A stretch of DNA of 64,000 bases from the NCBI GenBank assembly GCA_001942185.1, contig MKJV01000075.1, forward strand, positions 1-64,000. The letters run 5' to 3'. This document shows, piece after piece, positions 10,379 to 20,016 of the stretch. This DNA is from Pseudonocardia sp. CNS-004. GTDB taxonomy: Bacteria > Actinomycetota > Actinomycetes > Mycobacteriales > Pseudonocardiaceae. The notes beneath the pieces are model-generated. The model did no database searches and was not told where the DNA came from. It worked only from the letters and a program-made list of their open reading frames with translations. Positions within the stretch are counted from its first letter, which is position 1. Each line of letters opens with the position of its first letter. The position numbers were made by a program, and so were the translations under genes.

Positions 10379-10822
10379 TCACTGGGCGACCTGGGTGATC
10401 TCGAACGCGGCCGGCTTCTGCGCGGCGTGCGGGTGGTCGGGGCCGGCGTAGACCTTGAGCTTCTTGGCCATCGCCCGGCCGAGGCGGTTCTTCGGGAGCA
10501 TGCCCTTGATCGCCTTCTCGACCAGCCGGTCGGGGTGCTTCTCGATCATCTCGCCGACGGTGCGCTGCTTGAGCCCACCCGGGTAGCCGCTGTGGCGGTA
10601 GACGAACTTGTCGTCGCGCTTCGTGCCGGAGACGGCGATCTTCTCGGCGTTGACGATGACCACGAAGTCGCCCGTGTCCATGTGCGGCGCGTAAGTGGGC
10701 TTGTGCTTGCCGCGCAGCAGGGTGGCGGCGTGCGTGGCGAGGCGGCCGAGCACCACGTCCGTGGCGTCGATCACGTGCCAGGCGCGAGTGATCTCGCCGG
10801 GCTTGGGGCTGTACGTGGGCAC
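10379..10822 (-). CDS. rplM: 50S ribosomal protein L13
   Basis: A 147-residue L13 with the standard blocks [45 protein letters not shown] and [13 protein letters not shown]. The GTG at 10822 ([11 protein letters not shown]) is preferred over upstream in-frame starts that only add Arg/Gly-rich sequence; an AGGTAG ribosome site precedes it. It is the first gene of rplM-rpsI-glmM, directly after the ESX-4 esxT-like gene, as in mycobacteria. The 224 bases upstream (10823-11046) hold the likely operon promoter; no clear hexamers were fixed there. Confidence 0.96.
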   Translation of the reverse strand: MPTYSPKPGEITRAWHVIDATDVVLGRLATHAATLLRGKHKPTYAPHMDTGDFVVIVNAEKIAVSGTKRDDKFVYRHSGYPGGLKQRTVGEMIEKHPDRLVEKAIKGMLPKNRLGRAMAKKLKVYAGPDHPHAAQKPAAFEITQVAQ

Positions 10823-11046
10823 GGACCTACCTCGTCGCTGTCGTCTGCTCGTGGGAGCTGCCTCTGGTGCGCGAGTGCGGCATGCTGGGGCGCCGGGCCC
10901 GGTGGGCCGGGCCGTGCGGGCCGTGGTGGCACGGCCGCGGGTGTCCACCCGCCGCACATCGAAGAACGAGCGTACCCGCCGCGTCGGAGCAGGGTCAAAA
11001 CGCCCCCCGGCGGCGGGCACGTCATGCGGGTACGCCCCCGCTCTCG

Positions 11047-11334
11047 TCATCTCCAGCGTGCCGCGTTGACCTGTTCGACGTGCCGGTAACGCTCGTTCGC
11101 CGCACCGAGCGCGACCCCGATCTGGCCCAGCACGGCGGCGAGGTTCGCGGCCGCGTCGTCCCATTGACGCTGCTTGGCCAGGTACTCGGTGGCCGCCTGC
11201 CCCTCCCACGACGCGACCATCGGCGCCAGAAACCGCTTCAGGTCCGCCAGCTGGGAGTTCATCCTCCCCGCAACGCCGGACACGTCGGACTGCGCGGCCT
11301 CCAGCGCCGCGAACGTGACCTTGATCTCGCTCAT
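11047..11334 (-). CDS. esxT: WXG100 family protein, EsxT-like
   Basis: A 95-residue ESAT-6-type protein: two amphipathic helices joined by the WEG turn in [21 protein letters not shown]. It lies last in the ESX-4 locus before rplM, the place of EsxT in M. tuberculosis. A YxxxD/E secretion signal is expected at the end of the second helix; ERYRHVEQV near the C-terminus is a loose match only. It starts 10 bases after the stop of the EsxU-like gene, consistent with a heterodimeric pair made together. Confidence 0.85.
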   Translation of the reverse strand: MSEIKVTFAALEAAQSDVSGVAGRMNSQLADLKRFLAPMVASWEGQAATEYLAKQRQWDDAAANLAAVLGQIGVALGAANERYRHVEQVNAARWR

Positions 11335-11344
11335 CGCCCGCCCC

Positions 11345-11656
11345 TCATCCCAGTGCCGCGCGGATCGCGGACAGGTCGCCGGTGTGCTGTTCCTCCTGCG
11401 CCTGGTAGCTCGTCCCCGAGCCCTGGATCGACTCTCCGATGCCGCGCAGGGCGTCGCTCAGCGCCTTGGCCTCGGTGTCCCAGCGGGCCATCAGCGTGGC
11501 GAACGCCGCCGCGGCGTCTCCTCGCCACGCACCCGCGAGGGGGGCGAGTCGGGAGCGCAACGAGGCGAGGTCGGCCTGCACCCCGTCGTTGACGGTGAAC
11601 ACGTGTTTCCCGGCGGCCTGCATCTCCTCGACGCTGGTGCCGAATCCCTGGGTCAT
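11345..11656 (-). CDS. esxU: WXG100 family protein, EsxU-like
   Basis: A 103-residue WXG100 protein with the WRG turn in LAGAWRGDAAAAFATLMARWD, between helices of about 40 residues. Position and size match EsxU (Rv3445c) of ESX-4, upstream of EsxT. The ATG at 11656 lies 100 bases after the Rv3446c-like gene. The protein probably pairs with the 95-residue neighbour and is exported through the EccB/C/D pore. No frame problem is seen in either Esx gene. Confidence 0.85.
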   Translation of the reverse strand: MTQGFGTSVEEMQAAGKHVFTVNDGVQADLASLRSRLAPLAGAWRGDAAAAFATLMARWDTEAKALSDALRGIGESIQGSGTSYQAQEEQHTGDLSAIRAALG

Positions 11657-11756
11657 ACCCGGTCCCCTTCCGTACGGATGCCGTCACGCTCGCACCGGCC
11701 GGGGGCCGACGGCCCGGAACGGCGCAGATCGTTCACAGGTGCGAACGCCCGGCGGC

Positions 11757-13094
11757 TCAGCCGGCACCGACCGACGCGACCACAACGGCGCAGGCCGCCC
11801 GCACCGCCCCCGCGCCGGCCGCCGTGTGCCGGCAGCCGACGCTCAGCTGGGCGTCGCGGTCGAGGACGACGAACCACTCGACGACGGTGCCGCCGGGCTC
11901 CTCCTGCCGGTAGGTCGTGACCGCTCGCCCCGCGACCCGAGCTCCCGGGTCGAAGCCGGTGAGGGTGGAGCCGGCCGCGCGGGCGCCGTCGAAGGCGGCG
12001 CGCAGCTCGGCGCGTGCCCGCTCCGGTTCGGCCGCCGTGTCGTAGCCGAGCGGGGAGCGCTCGACCGCGATGAGGTCGCTGCCCTCCGGCATGGACCGCG
12101 GCGTGAGCAGGACCCGCCTGCGCTCGGGCAGCCCACCGCTGTGCTCCCACCCCGCAGGCACGTCGAGCCGGTAGCCGTACTGCACGAGCACCCCCGCGGG
12201 CGAGGCGGACGGCTCCGCCGGCCCGAGAACGCGACCGAACGCGAGCAGCCCCGAGAAGGCGACCGCGACGGCGAGCACGGACACCGCACGCCGCAGCGGC
12301 CGGGGAGGCGGCGGCAGCGGGAGCAACCGGTCGTCACCGTGGAGGCGTGGTGCCACGTCGCGGCCCTCGGAACGGCACTGTGCCTCCGCGGTGCGCTCCA
12401 GGGCTCCGAGTACCGCGGCGGCCTCCGGGAGGGGGGCCACCTCCGTCTGCGCCATCCCTGCCTCGTCCACCGCACTCGCCAGTGCGGGGGCGCGGGCCAC
12501 ACCGCCGATCAGGAGGATGTGGGGGGCGCCTTCCAGCACCTCTCTCAGCGCCTCCACCGCCGCGCCCAGCGGCTCGGCCAGCAGGGCCCGTACGTCCGCT
12601 GCCGCCACGCCGTCCACGACCGGGAGCAACGACAACGCCTCCCGCAGCTCCCGGGCCGCTGCGCGTTCACGGCTGGTGTGGGCAGCCACCAGCTCGTCCA
12701 GCAGCCGACCACCCACCTCCGCCGCGGCCACGGCCAGCACGTCGCCTTCGGCGCCCAGCAGGGCGGCCTCCGCCACCGTGTCACCGACGTCGAGCACGGC
12801 GACCTCACCGGGGCCGGCTGCCGCCCGCGGCGCGGGCACGGTGCAGACCCGGCCCGCCAGCCCCTCGCACTCCCGCGCCCACCGCTGCACGCGAGCCGCG
12901 GGCCACCTCGCCGGGTGGACGAGCACCAACTCCTCCGGCGGTGGCCCCACGAGCTCGGCGAGCAGCACCGCGACCCCGGGTCCCGGTGCCGGGATCTCGG
13001 CGATCAGCCACGGCGGGCCGTCCGCTCCCGCACCCGCGACCCGGACGAACCCCGCTCCCTCCTGGACCGCGACGCGAACCGGGGCGCCGGTCAC
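11757..13094 (-). CDS. type VII secretion-associated protein, Rv3446c-like
   Basis: A 445-residue protein specific to ESX-4 loci. The N-terminal two thirds look like an actin/Hsp70-type fold (VAVLDVGDTVAEAALL and LLIGGVARAPALASAV resemble phosphate and adenosine loops). A single membrane segment follows (AVSVLAVAVAFSGLLAFGRVLG), then a C-terminal extracytoplasmic domain starting YGYRLDVPAGWEHSGG. The GTG start overlaps the eccC stop by four bases. The position between eccC and the esx pair equals that of Rv3446c. The biochemical role is not established; a membrane-linked accessory of the secretion machine is the best inference. Confidence 0.82.
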   Translation of the reverse strand: MTGAPVRVAVQEGAGFVRVAGAGADGPPWLIAEIPAPGPGVAVLLAELVGPPPEELVLVHPARWPAARVQRWARECEGLAGRVCTVPAPRAAAGPGEVAVLDVGDTVAEAALLGAEGDVLAVAAAEVGGRLLDELVAAHTSRERAAARELREALSLLPVVDGVAAADVRALLAEPLGAAVEALREVLEGAPHILLIGGVARAPALASAVDEAGMAQTEVAPLPEAAAVLGALERTAEAQCRSEGRDVAPRLHGDDRLLPLPPPPRPLRRAVSVLAVAVAFSGLLAFGRVLGPAEPSASPAGVLVQYGYRLDVPAGWEHSGGLPERRRVLLTPRSMPEGSDLIAVERSPLGYDTAAEPERARAELRAAFDGARAAGSTLTGFDPGARVAGRAVTTYRQEEPGGTVVEWFVVLDRDAQLSVGCRHTAAGAGAVRAACAVVVASVGAG

Positions 13095-16000
13095 GGCCCG
13101 TCGTCCTGCGGGGGCAACCACGCGAGCTGCACCCGCCGCGCTCCCCGGCGCCGGTCGACCAGCACCCCGCGCCCCGGCGGCTCGGACCCGGGCTTCGCGG
13201 TGCCCACCAGTGCACCCTCGTCGGGGCTCCCGTTCATGACGAGGCCCGGCGCGGCGAGCTCGCGCAGCCTCCCGAGCACGGGGTCGTACATCGCGCGCGC
13301 CGCGCCGCCGCAGCGTCGGGCCACGACGAGGTGCAGCCCGACGTCCTTGGCCTGCGCGAGGAACTCGACGAGCGGGAGCAGCGGGTTGGCCGTGCCACTG
13401 CCCGGCGCGACGAGGTCGTAGTCGTCGACGAGCACGTACACGTCGGGGCCGCGCCACCAGCTGCGTTCGCGCAGCTCCCGCGGCGTGACGTCGGGGCCGG
13501 GCAGCCGCCCGCGCAGCGAGTCGGCCACGTCGCGGGCGGCCGCGGCCGTGGCGTCGGGCGTGCTCGTGAAACCGATCAGGTGGGAGGGCGGGACGACGCC
13601 GAGGAGGGTGCGCCGGTGGTCGACCACCACGATGCGCGCCTTCTCCGGCGGGAACGCCGTGACGACGCCGTGTGCGATCAGCCGCAACAACGAGGTCTTG
13701 CCGCTCTCGGCGTCGGCGAAGCACAGCAGGTGCGGGTCGGCCGCGGGGTCCAGCACGACCCGCGCGAGCCGCTCCTCGTCCACCCCGAGCGGGATCCCCG
13801 CAGCACCGGGTGGGAGCCGGTCGAGGTCGATGCGGTCGGGCAGGAGACGGACCGCCGCGAATCCCGGGCCCGCCCACCCGGCGGCGATCTCGGCCACGAG
13901 CGCGGCGAGGTCCCCGGTGGCGCGGCGGGGCGCGGCGACCACCGCGGGAGCGCCGTCGGCCGTGAGCCCGTGTCCCGGGCGGGCGGGCACGGCGGCGGCG
14001 CGCCGCCGGTCGACCTCGGACTCCGCCGCCTCCCCCAACCGCAGCTCGATCCGGCCGCCCAGCACGTCCTTCAACGCGGGCCGCAGCTCGCTCCACCGGG
14101 TGGCCGACAGCGCGATGTGCAGCCCGTAGGACAGGCCCTGCGTGGCGAGCGGCACCAGGCGGGCCTCGATGTCGTCGAACTCGCCACGCAGGACGAGGTA
14201 GCCGTCGACGACGAACAGGACGTCCGTGGCCGGCTCGTCGGGGAACTCGCCCGCGGCCCGGCGGACCCGGAAGTCCTCGACCGAGGCGATCCCGTTCTCC
14301 CGGAACAGCTGCTCGCGGCGCGCCAGCAGCGCCGCGAACTCGGCGACGACCCGGCGCACCAGATCCGGTTGCTGCCGGTCGGCCACGGTGCCGACGTGCG
14401 GGAGCCCGGCCAGTGCGGTGAGCGCACCGCCGCCGAAGTCGAGGACGTGCACGCCGAGCTCGTCGGGTGTGCAGGCCAGCGCGAGCGCCAGCACGGTGGT
14501 GACGAGTGCCGACGACTTGCCGCTGCGGGGGGCGCCGACCACCGCGAGGTGCCCGGATCCGCCTGCCAGGTCGACGACGAGCCGGTCCCGGCGCTGCTGG
14601 TAGGGCCGGTCGACGAACCCGACGGCCACCTGCAGGGGCGCGCCCTGCGCCGGGGGCCCGAGCACCTCGTCCAGCGGCGGCGGGACGTCCAGCGGGGGCA
14701 GCCAGACCCGGTGGGCCGGCGGGCCGGAGCCGGCCATGGCCGCGATGACGGCGTCCAGGACGGTGGGCCCGTCGGCAGGCTCCTCGGGGGCCGGGACGGC
14801 CTGCCCGGCCTCGGGCACCGGTGCGACCCGGAACAGGTGCGCCCGCGGCCTGCGCGGGGCCGGGCCCGCCTGCCGGGACGCCGTGTCCGGTCCGGACACG
14901 TACGCGGAGCGGAAGCGGACGAGCTCGCCGGTGCCGGTGGCGAGGAAGGCCGATCCGGGCGCGGACGGCAGCTGGTGCGCGTCCGGCACCCCGAGGACGG
15001 CCCGGGACTCCGCCGCGGAGAACGTGCGCAGCGCGATCCGGTAGGACAGGTGCGACTCGAGCCCGCGCAGCCGTCCCTCGTCGAGGCGCTGCGAGGCCAG
15101 CAGCAGGTGCAGCCCGAGCGAACGCCCGAGCCGCCCGATCGTGACGAGCAGGTCGATCAGCTCCGGGCGCTGCGCGAGCAGCTCGGAGAACTCGTCGACC
15201 ACGACGAACAGCGCGGGCAGCGGCGGCAGATCGGCCCCGACGCGCCGGGCGGCGGCGTAGTCGGTGACCCCGACGAGGTTGCCCGCCGCCCGCAGCAGCT
15301 CCTGCCTGCGGGTGATCTCGCCGGCGAGCGCGTCGGCCATCCGGTCGACGAGCCCGAGCTCGTCGGCGAGGTTCGTGATCACCGCGGAGACGTGCGGGAG
15401 GCCGGCGAGCCCCAGGAAGGTGGCGCCGCCCTTGAAGTCGACGAGGACGAGGTTGAGCTCCTCCGACGAGTGGGTGGCGGCCAGGCCGAGCACGAGCGTG
15501 CGCAGCAGCTCGCTCTTTCCCGACCCGGTGGCGCCGACGCACAGCCCGTGCGGGCCGCTGCCGCCCAGTGCTGCCTCCTTGAGGTCGAGGGCGACCGGGG
15601 CTCCGCTCTCGTCCACGCCGATCGGGACGCGCAGCCGGTCGCGTCGGAGCGCGCCCAGCGGCCCCTCAGCGCGGCGACGCCGGCCGGCCCGGGCGCGAGG
15701 CCGAGCAGCGCGGGCAGCCCGGTCGGGGCCGCGGGTGCCGTGCCGTCCGCCGCCGTGACCTCCGCGACGCGGTGCGCGCCATGCGGCGGGCGAGCGCGGT
15801 GGCCTCGGCGACGGTGAGGCCGTCGGGGCAGCCGATCACGGCGGGCTGTTCCGTTCCGCCGCCGCGCAGCAGCAGGTCCGGCGTGACGAGCAGCCGTACC
15901 ACCGACGGTGCCGGCCGCCTGCCCTGCGGCGCGCCGACCCTCAGCACGGTGACGCCCGCGACGCCCGCCCACGCCCCGGGCCCGTCGGTGACGTCGTCGA

Positions 16001-16934
16001 CGACGACCAGCAGGTGCGGCTCGCCGATGCCGGGCCCCGCCGGACGCCCGGTGAGCTCGGCGAGCCACCAGTGCCGCACGTCGTCGGCGTCGGCAGTGAT
16101 CATCCGTAGGGGGCCGATCACGTCGTGGCGACGCGGGTGCCCGGTGTGCGGCAGCCACTTCGCCCACTCCCACTCGTGGGCGAGCGACGGCGGCGCCACC
16201 ACCGCGAGCATGGCGTCGGCCGGCGCGTGCCAGAGCGAGTACTGGACGACGGCGGCACGGGCCAGCGCGCGTACGCGATCCATGCCGGCGCCGCCCACGG
16301 GCTCCAGCCACACCATGCCGCTGGCCCGCAGCGACAGTGCCACCGGCAGGTCCGGCACGACGGCGTGGCCCAGCAGGAAGCGCCGTAGTGCGAGCGCGGT
16401 GACCGGTTCGAGGCCGTCGACCGGCCCGGTCTGCGGCGGCACCAGCCGGGTGGCGAGACGCTGGGCGCCCCGGCCGACGCGGACGTGGGCGAAGTCCGGG
16501 TCGGCAGGCCTGCGTTCCCACATCCGGCCCGACCTCAGCACCGCGGGCCACGCGGCCGGTTCGGGGTGCGACCACTCCGACGCGGCGCGCTGCTCCGCCG
16601 CGATGCCCCGCACCCGCCCCCTGAGCACGGACAGGTAGCGCAGGTAGTCGCGCCGGTCCTCGTCGACGTCCGACGTCCGGCTGCCGCCGCCCCGGCCGCC
16701 GCCTGCGACCAGCATGCCGAGCGAGGAGATCGCGAACATGCCGCCGAAGAGCCAGGACGTGGGCTGGTTCACCCCGAGCACGGCGATGAACCCGACCGAT
16801 CCCACCAGCATCACCAGCGGCAGCATCCGCTGCAGCACCCCGGGCGGGACGATCCGCTCCGGTTCCGGCGGCGGTTCGAGCATGAGCTCGCCGCCCGGCA
16901 TCCGGGGTGGGACCGGCCTCGGTCGGCTCGTCAT
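13091..16934 (-). CDS. eccC: ESX-4 type VII secretion ATPase EccC (two frameshifts)
   Basis: EccC is the motor of the ESX pore. After an N-terminal pair of membrane helices (about residues 35-80) the corrected protein of roughly 1,281 residues carries three FtsK-like ATPase domains. Their Walker A loops are GATGSGKSE, GAPRSGKSS and ADAESGKTS; the first domain has Walker B VVVDEFSEL. Frame breaks lie near 15778 (ALARRMA to HRVAEVTAADG) and 15663 (ALRG to LGALRRDRLRVPIGV); one missing base at each restores the gene. The start at 16934 is divergent from eccD, with 163 bases between. Confidence 0.9.
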
Positions 16935-17097
16935 CTACTCGCCTCCGCTCGCTCGGGCGAGTTCGCCGGCCGGCCCCCGGCAGTTCGGCGAATCCGCCCC
17001 CGCAGTGCCGCGGGCGCTGCGATGCTAGGCAGCCGACGGGCGGCGCCGTGGCCGTTTCGGGCAAGTCGTGGAAGCCGCCACCCCGGAGGGGATCGCC

Positions 17098-18549
17098 ATG
17101 CTCGCCGCAGGTCAGGAGGCGTCGTCCCGCATGCCGTACCGCCGCCTCACCCTGCTCGCGCCCAGGGCGACCGTGGACGTGGCGCTGCCCTCCGACGTGC
17201 CGGTGGCCGAGCTGGTCCCGATGGTGCTCGACCTGGTCGGCGAGCCCGTGTTCGGCGTGCGGCCGGTCCCCTGGCGGCTCACGGCCGCGGCGGGGGCACC
17301 GCTCCCGCCGGGGGCGTCGCTCGCCGAGCTGGGCGTGCCCGACGGCGAGCTGCTGCGGCTCGCGCCGGACGTCCCGCCACCGGCGCCGCCGGTGTTCGAC
17401 GATCCGGTCGACGCGCTCGCTTCCGGTGCGGGGGATGCGGCGCGCGACGATCGGCGGTTCGCCGCCGCCGCGGTGCTGCTCGCGGCCGCAGCGGGCGCGT
17501 GGTGCTGGCGACCGGGTCCCCCGGCTCCGCGGTGCCACGGGCGGTCGTCGGTGCGCTCGCCGCCGTGGCCGCCATCGGTCTGGCGGCCCGGTCGGCCCGC
17601 GTGGAGCCCGGCCCCCACACCGACCTCGTGGGGCGTGCCGCGGCCTTCGCGGCCGTGCTGTTCGCGGCCGCGGCCGGCTGGGCGGCAGTGCCCGCCTCCC
17701 CCGCCGCGGCGCAGCTGCTGCTGGCCACCGCGGCCGCAGGCACCGCGGCCGTTGCGCCCACGATCGCGCTGCGGGTGCGGCGCAGCTGCTGCTGGCCACC
17801 GCGGCCGCAGGCACCGCGGCCGTTCGCGCCACGATCGCGCTGCGGGTGGTGGCGCCGACGCTCGTCGCCGTCGTGGTGGCCGCCGTGCCGGTGGGCCTGG
17901 GCGCCTCGTGGTGCTGCGTTTCGAGAGCCCACCGTCGTCCGTCGCGGCGGCGGTGGGCGCGCTGGCCGTCGTCGCCGGCCCGCTCCTGCCGCGCCTCGCA
18001 CTACGGCTGTCCGGACTGCCCCGCCCCGTGGTGCCCGGCGACGGGGCCGAACTGGTGGAGGCCGACCGCGGCACGGACGTCCTGCCGCCCGAGGAGTTCG
18101 CCGAGCGCGCCGATCTCGCTCGCGGCTACCTCGCCGGGCTCGCCGCCGGGTGCGCCGCCGTCGCCGTCGCGGGAGCGCTCTCGGCCGCGGCGGCCGGTGG
18201 TTGGGCCGGGCCCGCGCTGGCCTGCGTGATCGTCGCGGCACTCGCGCTGCGGTCGCGCGGTTTCGCCGACCTCGCGCCGTCCCGCACGCTGCTCGCCTGC
18301 GCGACCGTCGGCCTGGCCGGTCTCGGGCTGCTGACGACCGCGCGGTCGGACCTGATGCCCCGGCTGGTCGCGGTCGGCGTCCTGCTCGCGGTCACCGGGT
18401 TGGGGCTGGTCGCCCTCGGGCGCAGCGGCCCCGCCGGGTCACCGGTGGCGCGGCGGGCGGTCGATCTGCTCGACGTGGTCCTCATCGCCGTCACCGTGCC
18501 GCTGGCGCTCGCGGCGATGGGCCTGTTCCAGCTGGTCCGCGGGTCGTGA
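17098..18549 (+). CDS. eccD: ESX-4 integral membrane channel protein EccD (frameshifts and internal tandem duplication)
   Basis: The N-terminal ubiquitin-like domain (RLTLLAPRATVDVALPSDVP...LRLAPDVPPP) is followed by many hydrophobic segments, ending in VLIAVTVPLALAAMGLFQLVRGS. This is the EccD plan of a ubiquitin-like domain plus about 11 membrane helices. The frame breaks near 17505, in the 71-base duplication at 17706-17847, and near 17915. Removing one copy and adding two bases gives about 460 residues, normal for EccD4. ATG at 17098 has GGAGGGG eight bases before it. The stop overlaps the mycP GTG. Confidence 0.85.
   Translation: MLAAGQEASSRMPYRRLTLLAPRATVDVALPSDVPVAELVPMVLDLVGEPVFGVRPVPWRLTAAAGAPLPPGASLAELGVPDGELLRLAPDVPPPAPPVFDDPVDALASGAGDAARDDRRFAAAAVLLAAAAGAWCWRPGPPAPRCHGRSSVRSPPWPPSVWRPGRPAWSPAPTPTSWGVPRPSRPCCSRPRPAGRQCPPPPPRRSCCWPPRPQAPRPLRPRSRCGCGAAAAGHRGRRHRGRSRHDRAAGGGADARRRRGGRRAGGPGRLVVLRFESPPSSVAAAVGALAVVAGPLLPRLALRLSGLPRPVVPGDGAELVEADRGTDVLPPEEFAERADLARGYLAGLAAGCAAVAVAGALSAAAAGGWAGPALACVIVAALALRSRGFADLAPSRTLLACATVGLAGLGLLTTARSDLMPRLVAVGVLLAVTGLGLVALGRSGPAGSPVARRAVDLLDVVLIAVTVPLALAAMGLFQLVRGS
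17706..17847. repeat. 71-base tandem duplication inside eccD
   Basis: Two adjoining 71-base copies, 17706-17776 and 17777-17847, begin GCGGCGCAGCTGCTGCTGG and end CGCTGCGGGT. They differ only in the short stretch GTTGCGCCCAC versus GTTCGCGCCAC. The length is not a multiple of three, so the copies are read in different frames, and the duplicated peptide AAQLLLATAAAGTAA would appear once in a normal EccD. Either a slipped assembly or a recent duplication explains it. Confidence 0.85.
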
Positions 18550-19970
18550 ACCCGCGGCCCGCGCTCGGCTTCGCGGCAGCGGCCCTCGTGGGGGTCCTCC
18601 CGGTCCTCGCCGTCCCGGCCGCGCCACCGGCACCCGCCGTGGTCGCCCCGGCGTCCGCTGCGCAGGCGATCGCCCCCGGCCCCACGGCCGACCCGTTGCC
18701 ACCGGGGCCGCCGCTCGTCCGCGTGGCGCCTCCCCGCGGCCTGCCGCCGGGTCCGGCACCGGGGATCCGGGCGGCGGCCCGCTGCGATCCCCCACGCGCC
18801 GACGCGCCGGGCGTCCCGTCCGGGCCGGGCGTCCCGTCCGGGCCGGGCAGCGTCGCCGCGCGGCTGCGGCTCGACGACGTCCAGCAGCTCGCCGGAGGGC
18901 GCGGCCAGGTGATCGCGGTGATCGACACCGGGATAGCGCCGCACGCGCTGCTCGGATCCCGGCTGCGCGGCGGCGGCGACTACCTCACCGGTGGCGACGG
19001 CCTCGACGACTGCGACGGCCACGGCACGGCAGTGGCGGGTCTGCTCGCCGCCGCGCCGGTCCGCGGCGACCGCTCCACCGCGCCGGTCGGGATCGCTCCG
19101 GAGGCCCAACTGCTGGCGATCCGGCAGTCCAGCCCCTCGTTCGACGTCCCCGGTCCGGACGGCGGGCGCCGCCCGGCGGGCGACACGGCCACGCTCGCGG
19201 ACGCGGTGGTGCTCGCCGTCCGCCGGGGCGCGGACGTCGTCAACATCTCCGAGGCGGTCTGCCTGCCCGCGGTGCGCGCGGGAGCGGCCGGCGCGCCGCT
19301 GCAGGCCGCGCTGCGGGCGGCGGCCGAGGCCGACGTCGTGGTGGTCGCGGCAGCCGGCAACGTCGGGTCGGGTCCTGCACCGCCGACGGCCGGGAGCAGG
19401 TCACGCTGCCCGGCTGGTACGACGCCGACGTGCTGACGGTCGGCGCGGTCGGCCCCGACGACGCCCCGGCCCCGTTCACGGTGCCGGGCCCGTGGGTCGA
19501 CGTGGCGGCCCCCGGCACCGGTCTGCGCTCGCTCGCGGTGGGCGGCGGCACCACCGGCGACCTGGACGGCACCAGCTTCGCGACGCCGTGGGTGGCGGGG
19601 CTCGCAGCGCTGGTCCGGGAGCGGTTCCCCGAGCTCACGGCGGCCGAGGTCGTGGACCGCATCCTGGCCGGCGGCCGAGGTCGTGGACCGCATCCTGGCC
19701 AACGGCCCGCAGGCCTGCCGCGGGCGACGACGCGCTGGGCCACGGCGTCGTCGACCCGGTTGCGGCGCTCACCGCCCAGCCCGCCCGCCTCGTCCCCGCC
19801 CCGAAGGCCGACCGAGCGCCGCGGCGCTCACGGCCGAGCTCCCGGGCACCCGACCCGTGCCCGACGACCCACCGGCGCCGGATCGCCCGTTCGACCTGCT
19901 GGCGGCCGCGGTGCTGCTCGCCGCGGCAGGGCTGAGCATCGCGAGGCTGCGCCGCACCCCACGGCGCTGA
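18546..19970 (+). CDS. mycP: ESX-4 mycosin protease MycP (several frame breaks)
   Basis: A subtilisin-like serine protease anchored in the membrane and needed for ESX activity. It has an N-terminal signal segment (ALGFAAAALVGVLPVLAVPA), a Pro-rich linker, then the catalytic triad: Asp in VIAVIDTGI, His in DGHGTAVAG, Ser in GTSFATPWVAG. A C-terminal anchor follows (LLAAAVLLAAAGLSIARLRR). The frame breaks near 19378, at the duplication ending 19700, near 19716 and near 19810; corrected, it is about 464 residues. The GTG overlaps the eccD stop. All triad residues are present, so this is read as a gene with sequence errors, not a decayed gene. Confidence 0.83.
18809..18844. repeat. 18-base in-frame tandem repeat in mycP
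   Basis: GGGCGTCCCGTCCGGGCC occurs twice without a gap (18809-18826 and 18827-18844). It encodes GVPSGP twice in the linker between the signal segment and the protease domain. Being in frame, it is harmless to the protein and may be a natural length polymorphism, unlike the two out-of-frame duplications nearby. Confidence 0.85.
19640..19700. repeat. 30-base tandem duplication inside mycP
   Basis: The 30-base word beginning GCGGCCGAGGTCGTGGACCG occurs at 19640-19669 and again at 19671-19700, one extra G between them. The offset of 31 bases shifts the reading frame just after the catalytic Ser region, in the helix AAEVVDRILA. The expected protein has this segment once (TAAEVVDRILANGPQA). Confidence 0.85.
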
Positions 19971-19975
19971 CCCCC

Positions 19976-20016
19976 CTCCCGCGAGTCGGGCTCTGGGTGC
20001 GGCTGAGTCGCGGTTA
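19976..20016. terminator. inverted-repeat region between mycP and eccB
   Basis: The 43 bases between these convergent genes contain CCCGCGAGTCGGG followed by GCTGAGTCGCGG. The arms are partly self-complementary and share the CGCGAGTCGGG and GAGTCGCG words with the longer hairpin at 6439-6528. A bidirectional terminator is likely. Confidence 0.45.

Noticed and set aside
11757-15542. A continuous leftward reading frame of 1,261 codons
   Set aside because: Only its last 445 codons are a real gene (the Rv3446c-like protein). The rest is an out-of-frame shadow of eccC, shown by Arg/Ala/Gly-only composition.
12347-15817. Rightward frame of 1,156 codons opposite eccC
   Set aside because: Shadow of eccC and the Rv3446c-like gene; composition is Arg/Gln/Gly/Pro-rich without motifs.
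16485-19436. A continuous rightward frame of 983 codons
   Set aside because: It crosses eccC antisense, part of eccD out of frame, and only its end is the true mycP start. It is chance openness in very GC-rich DNA plus frame shifts.
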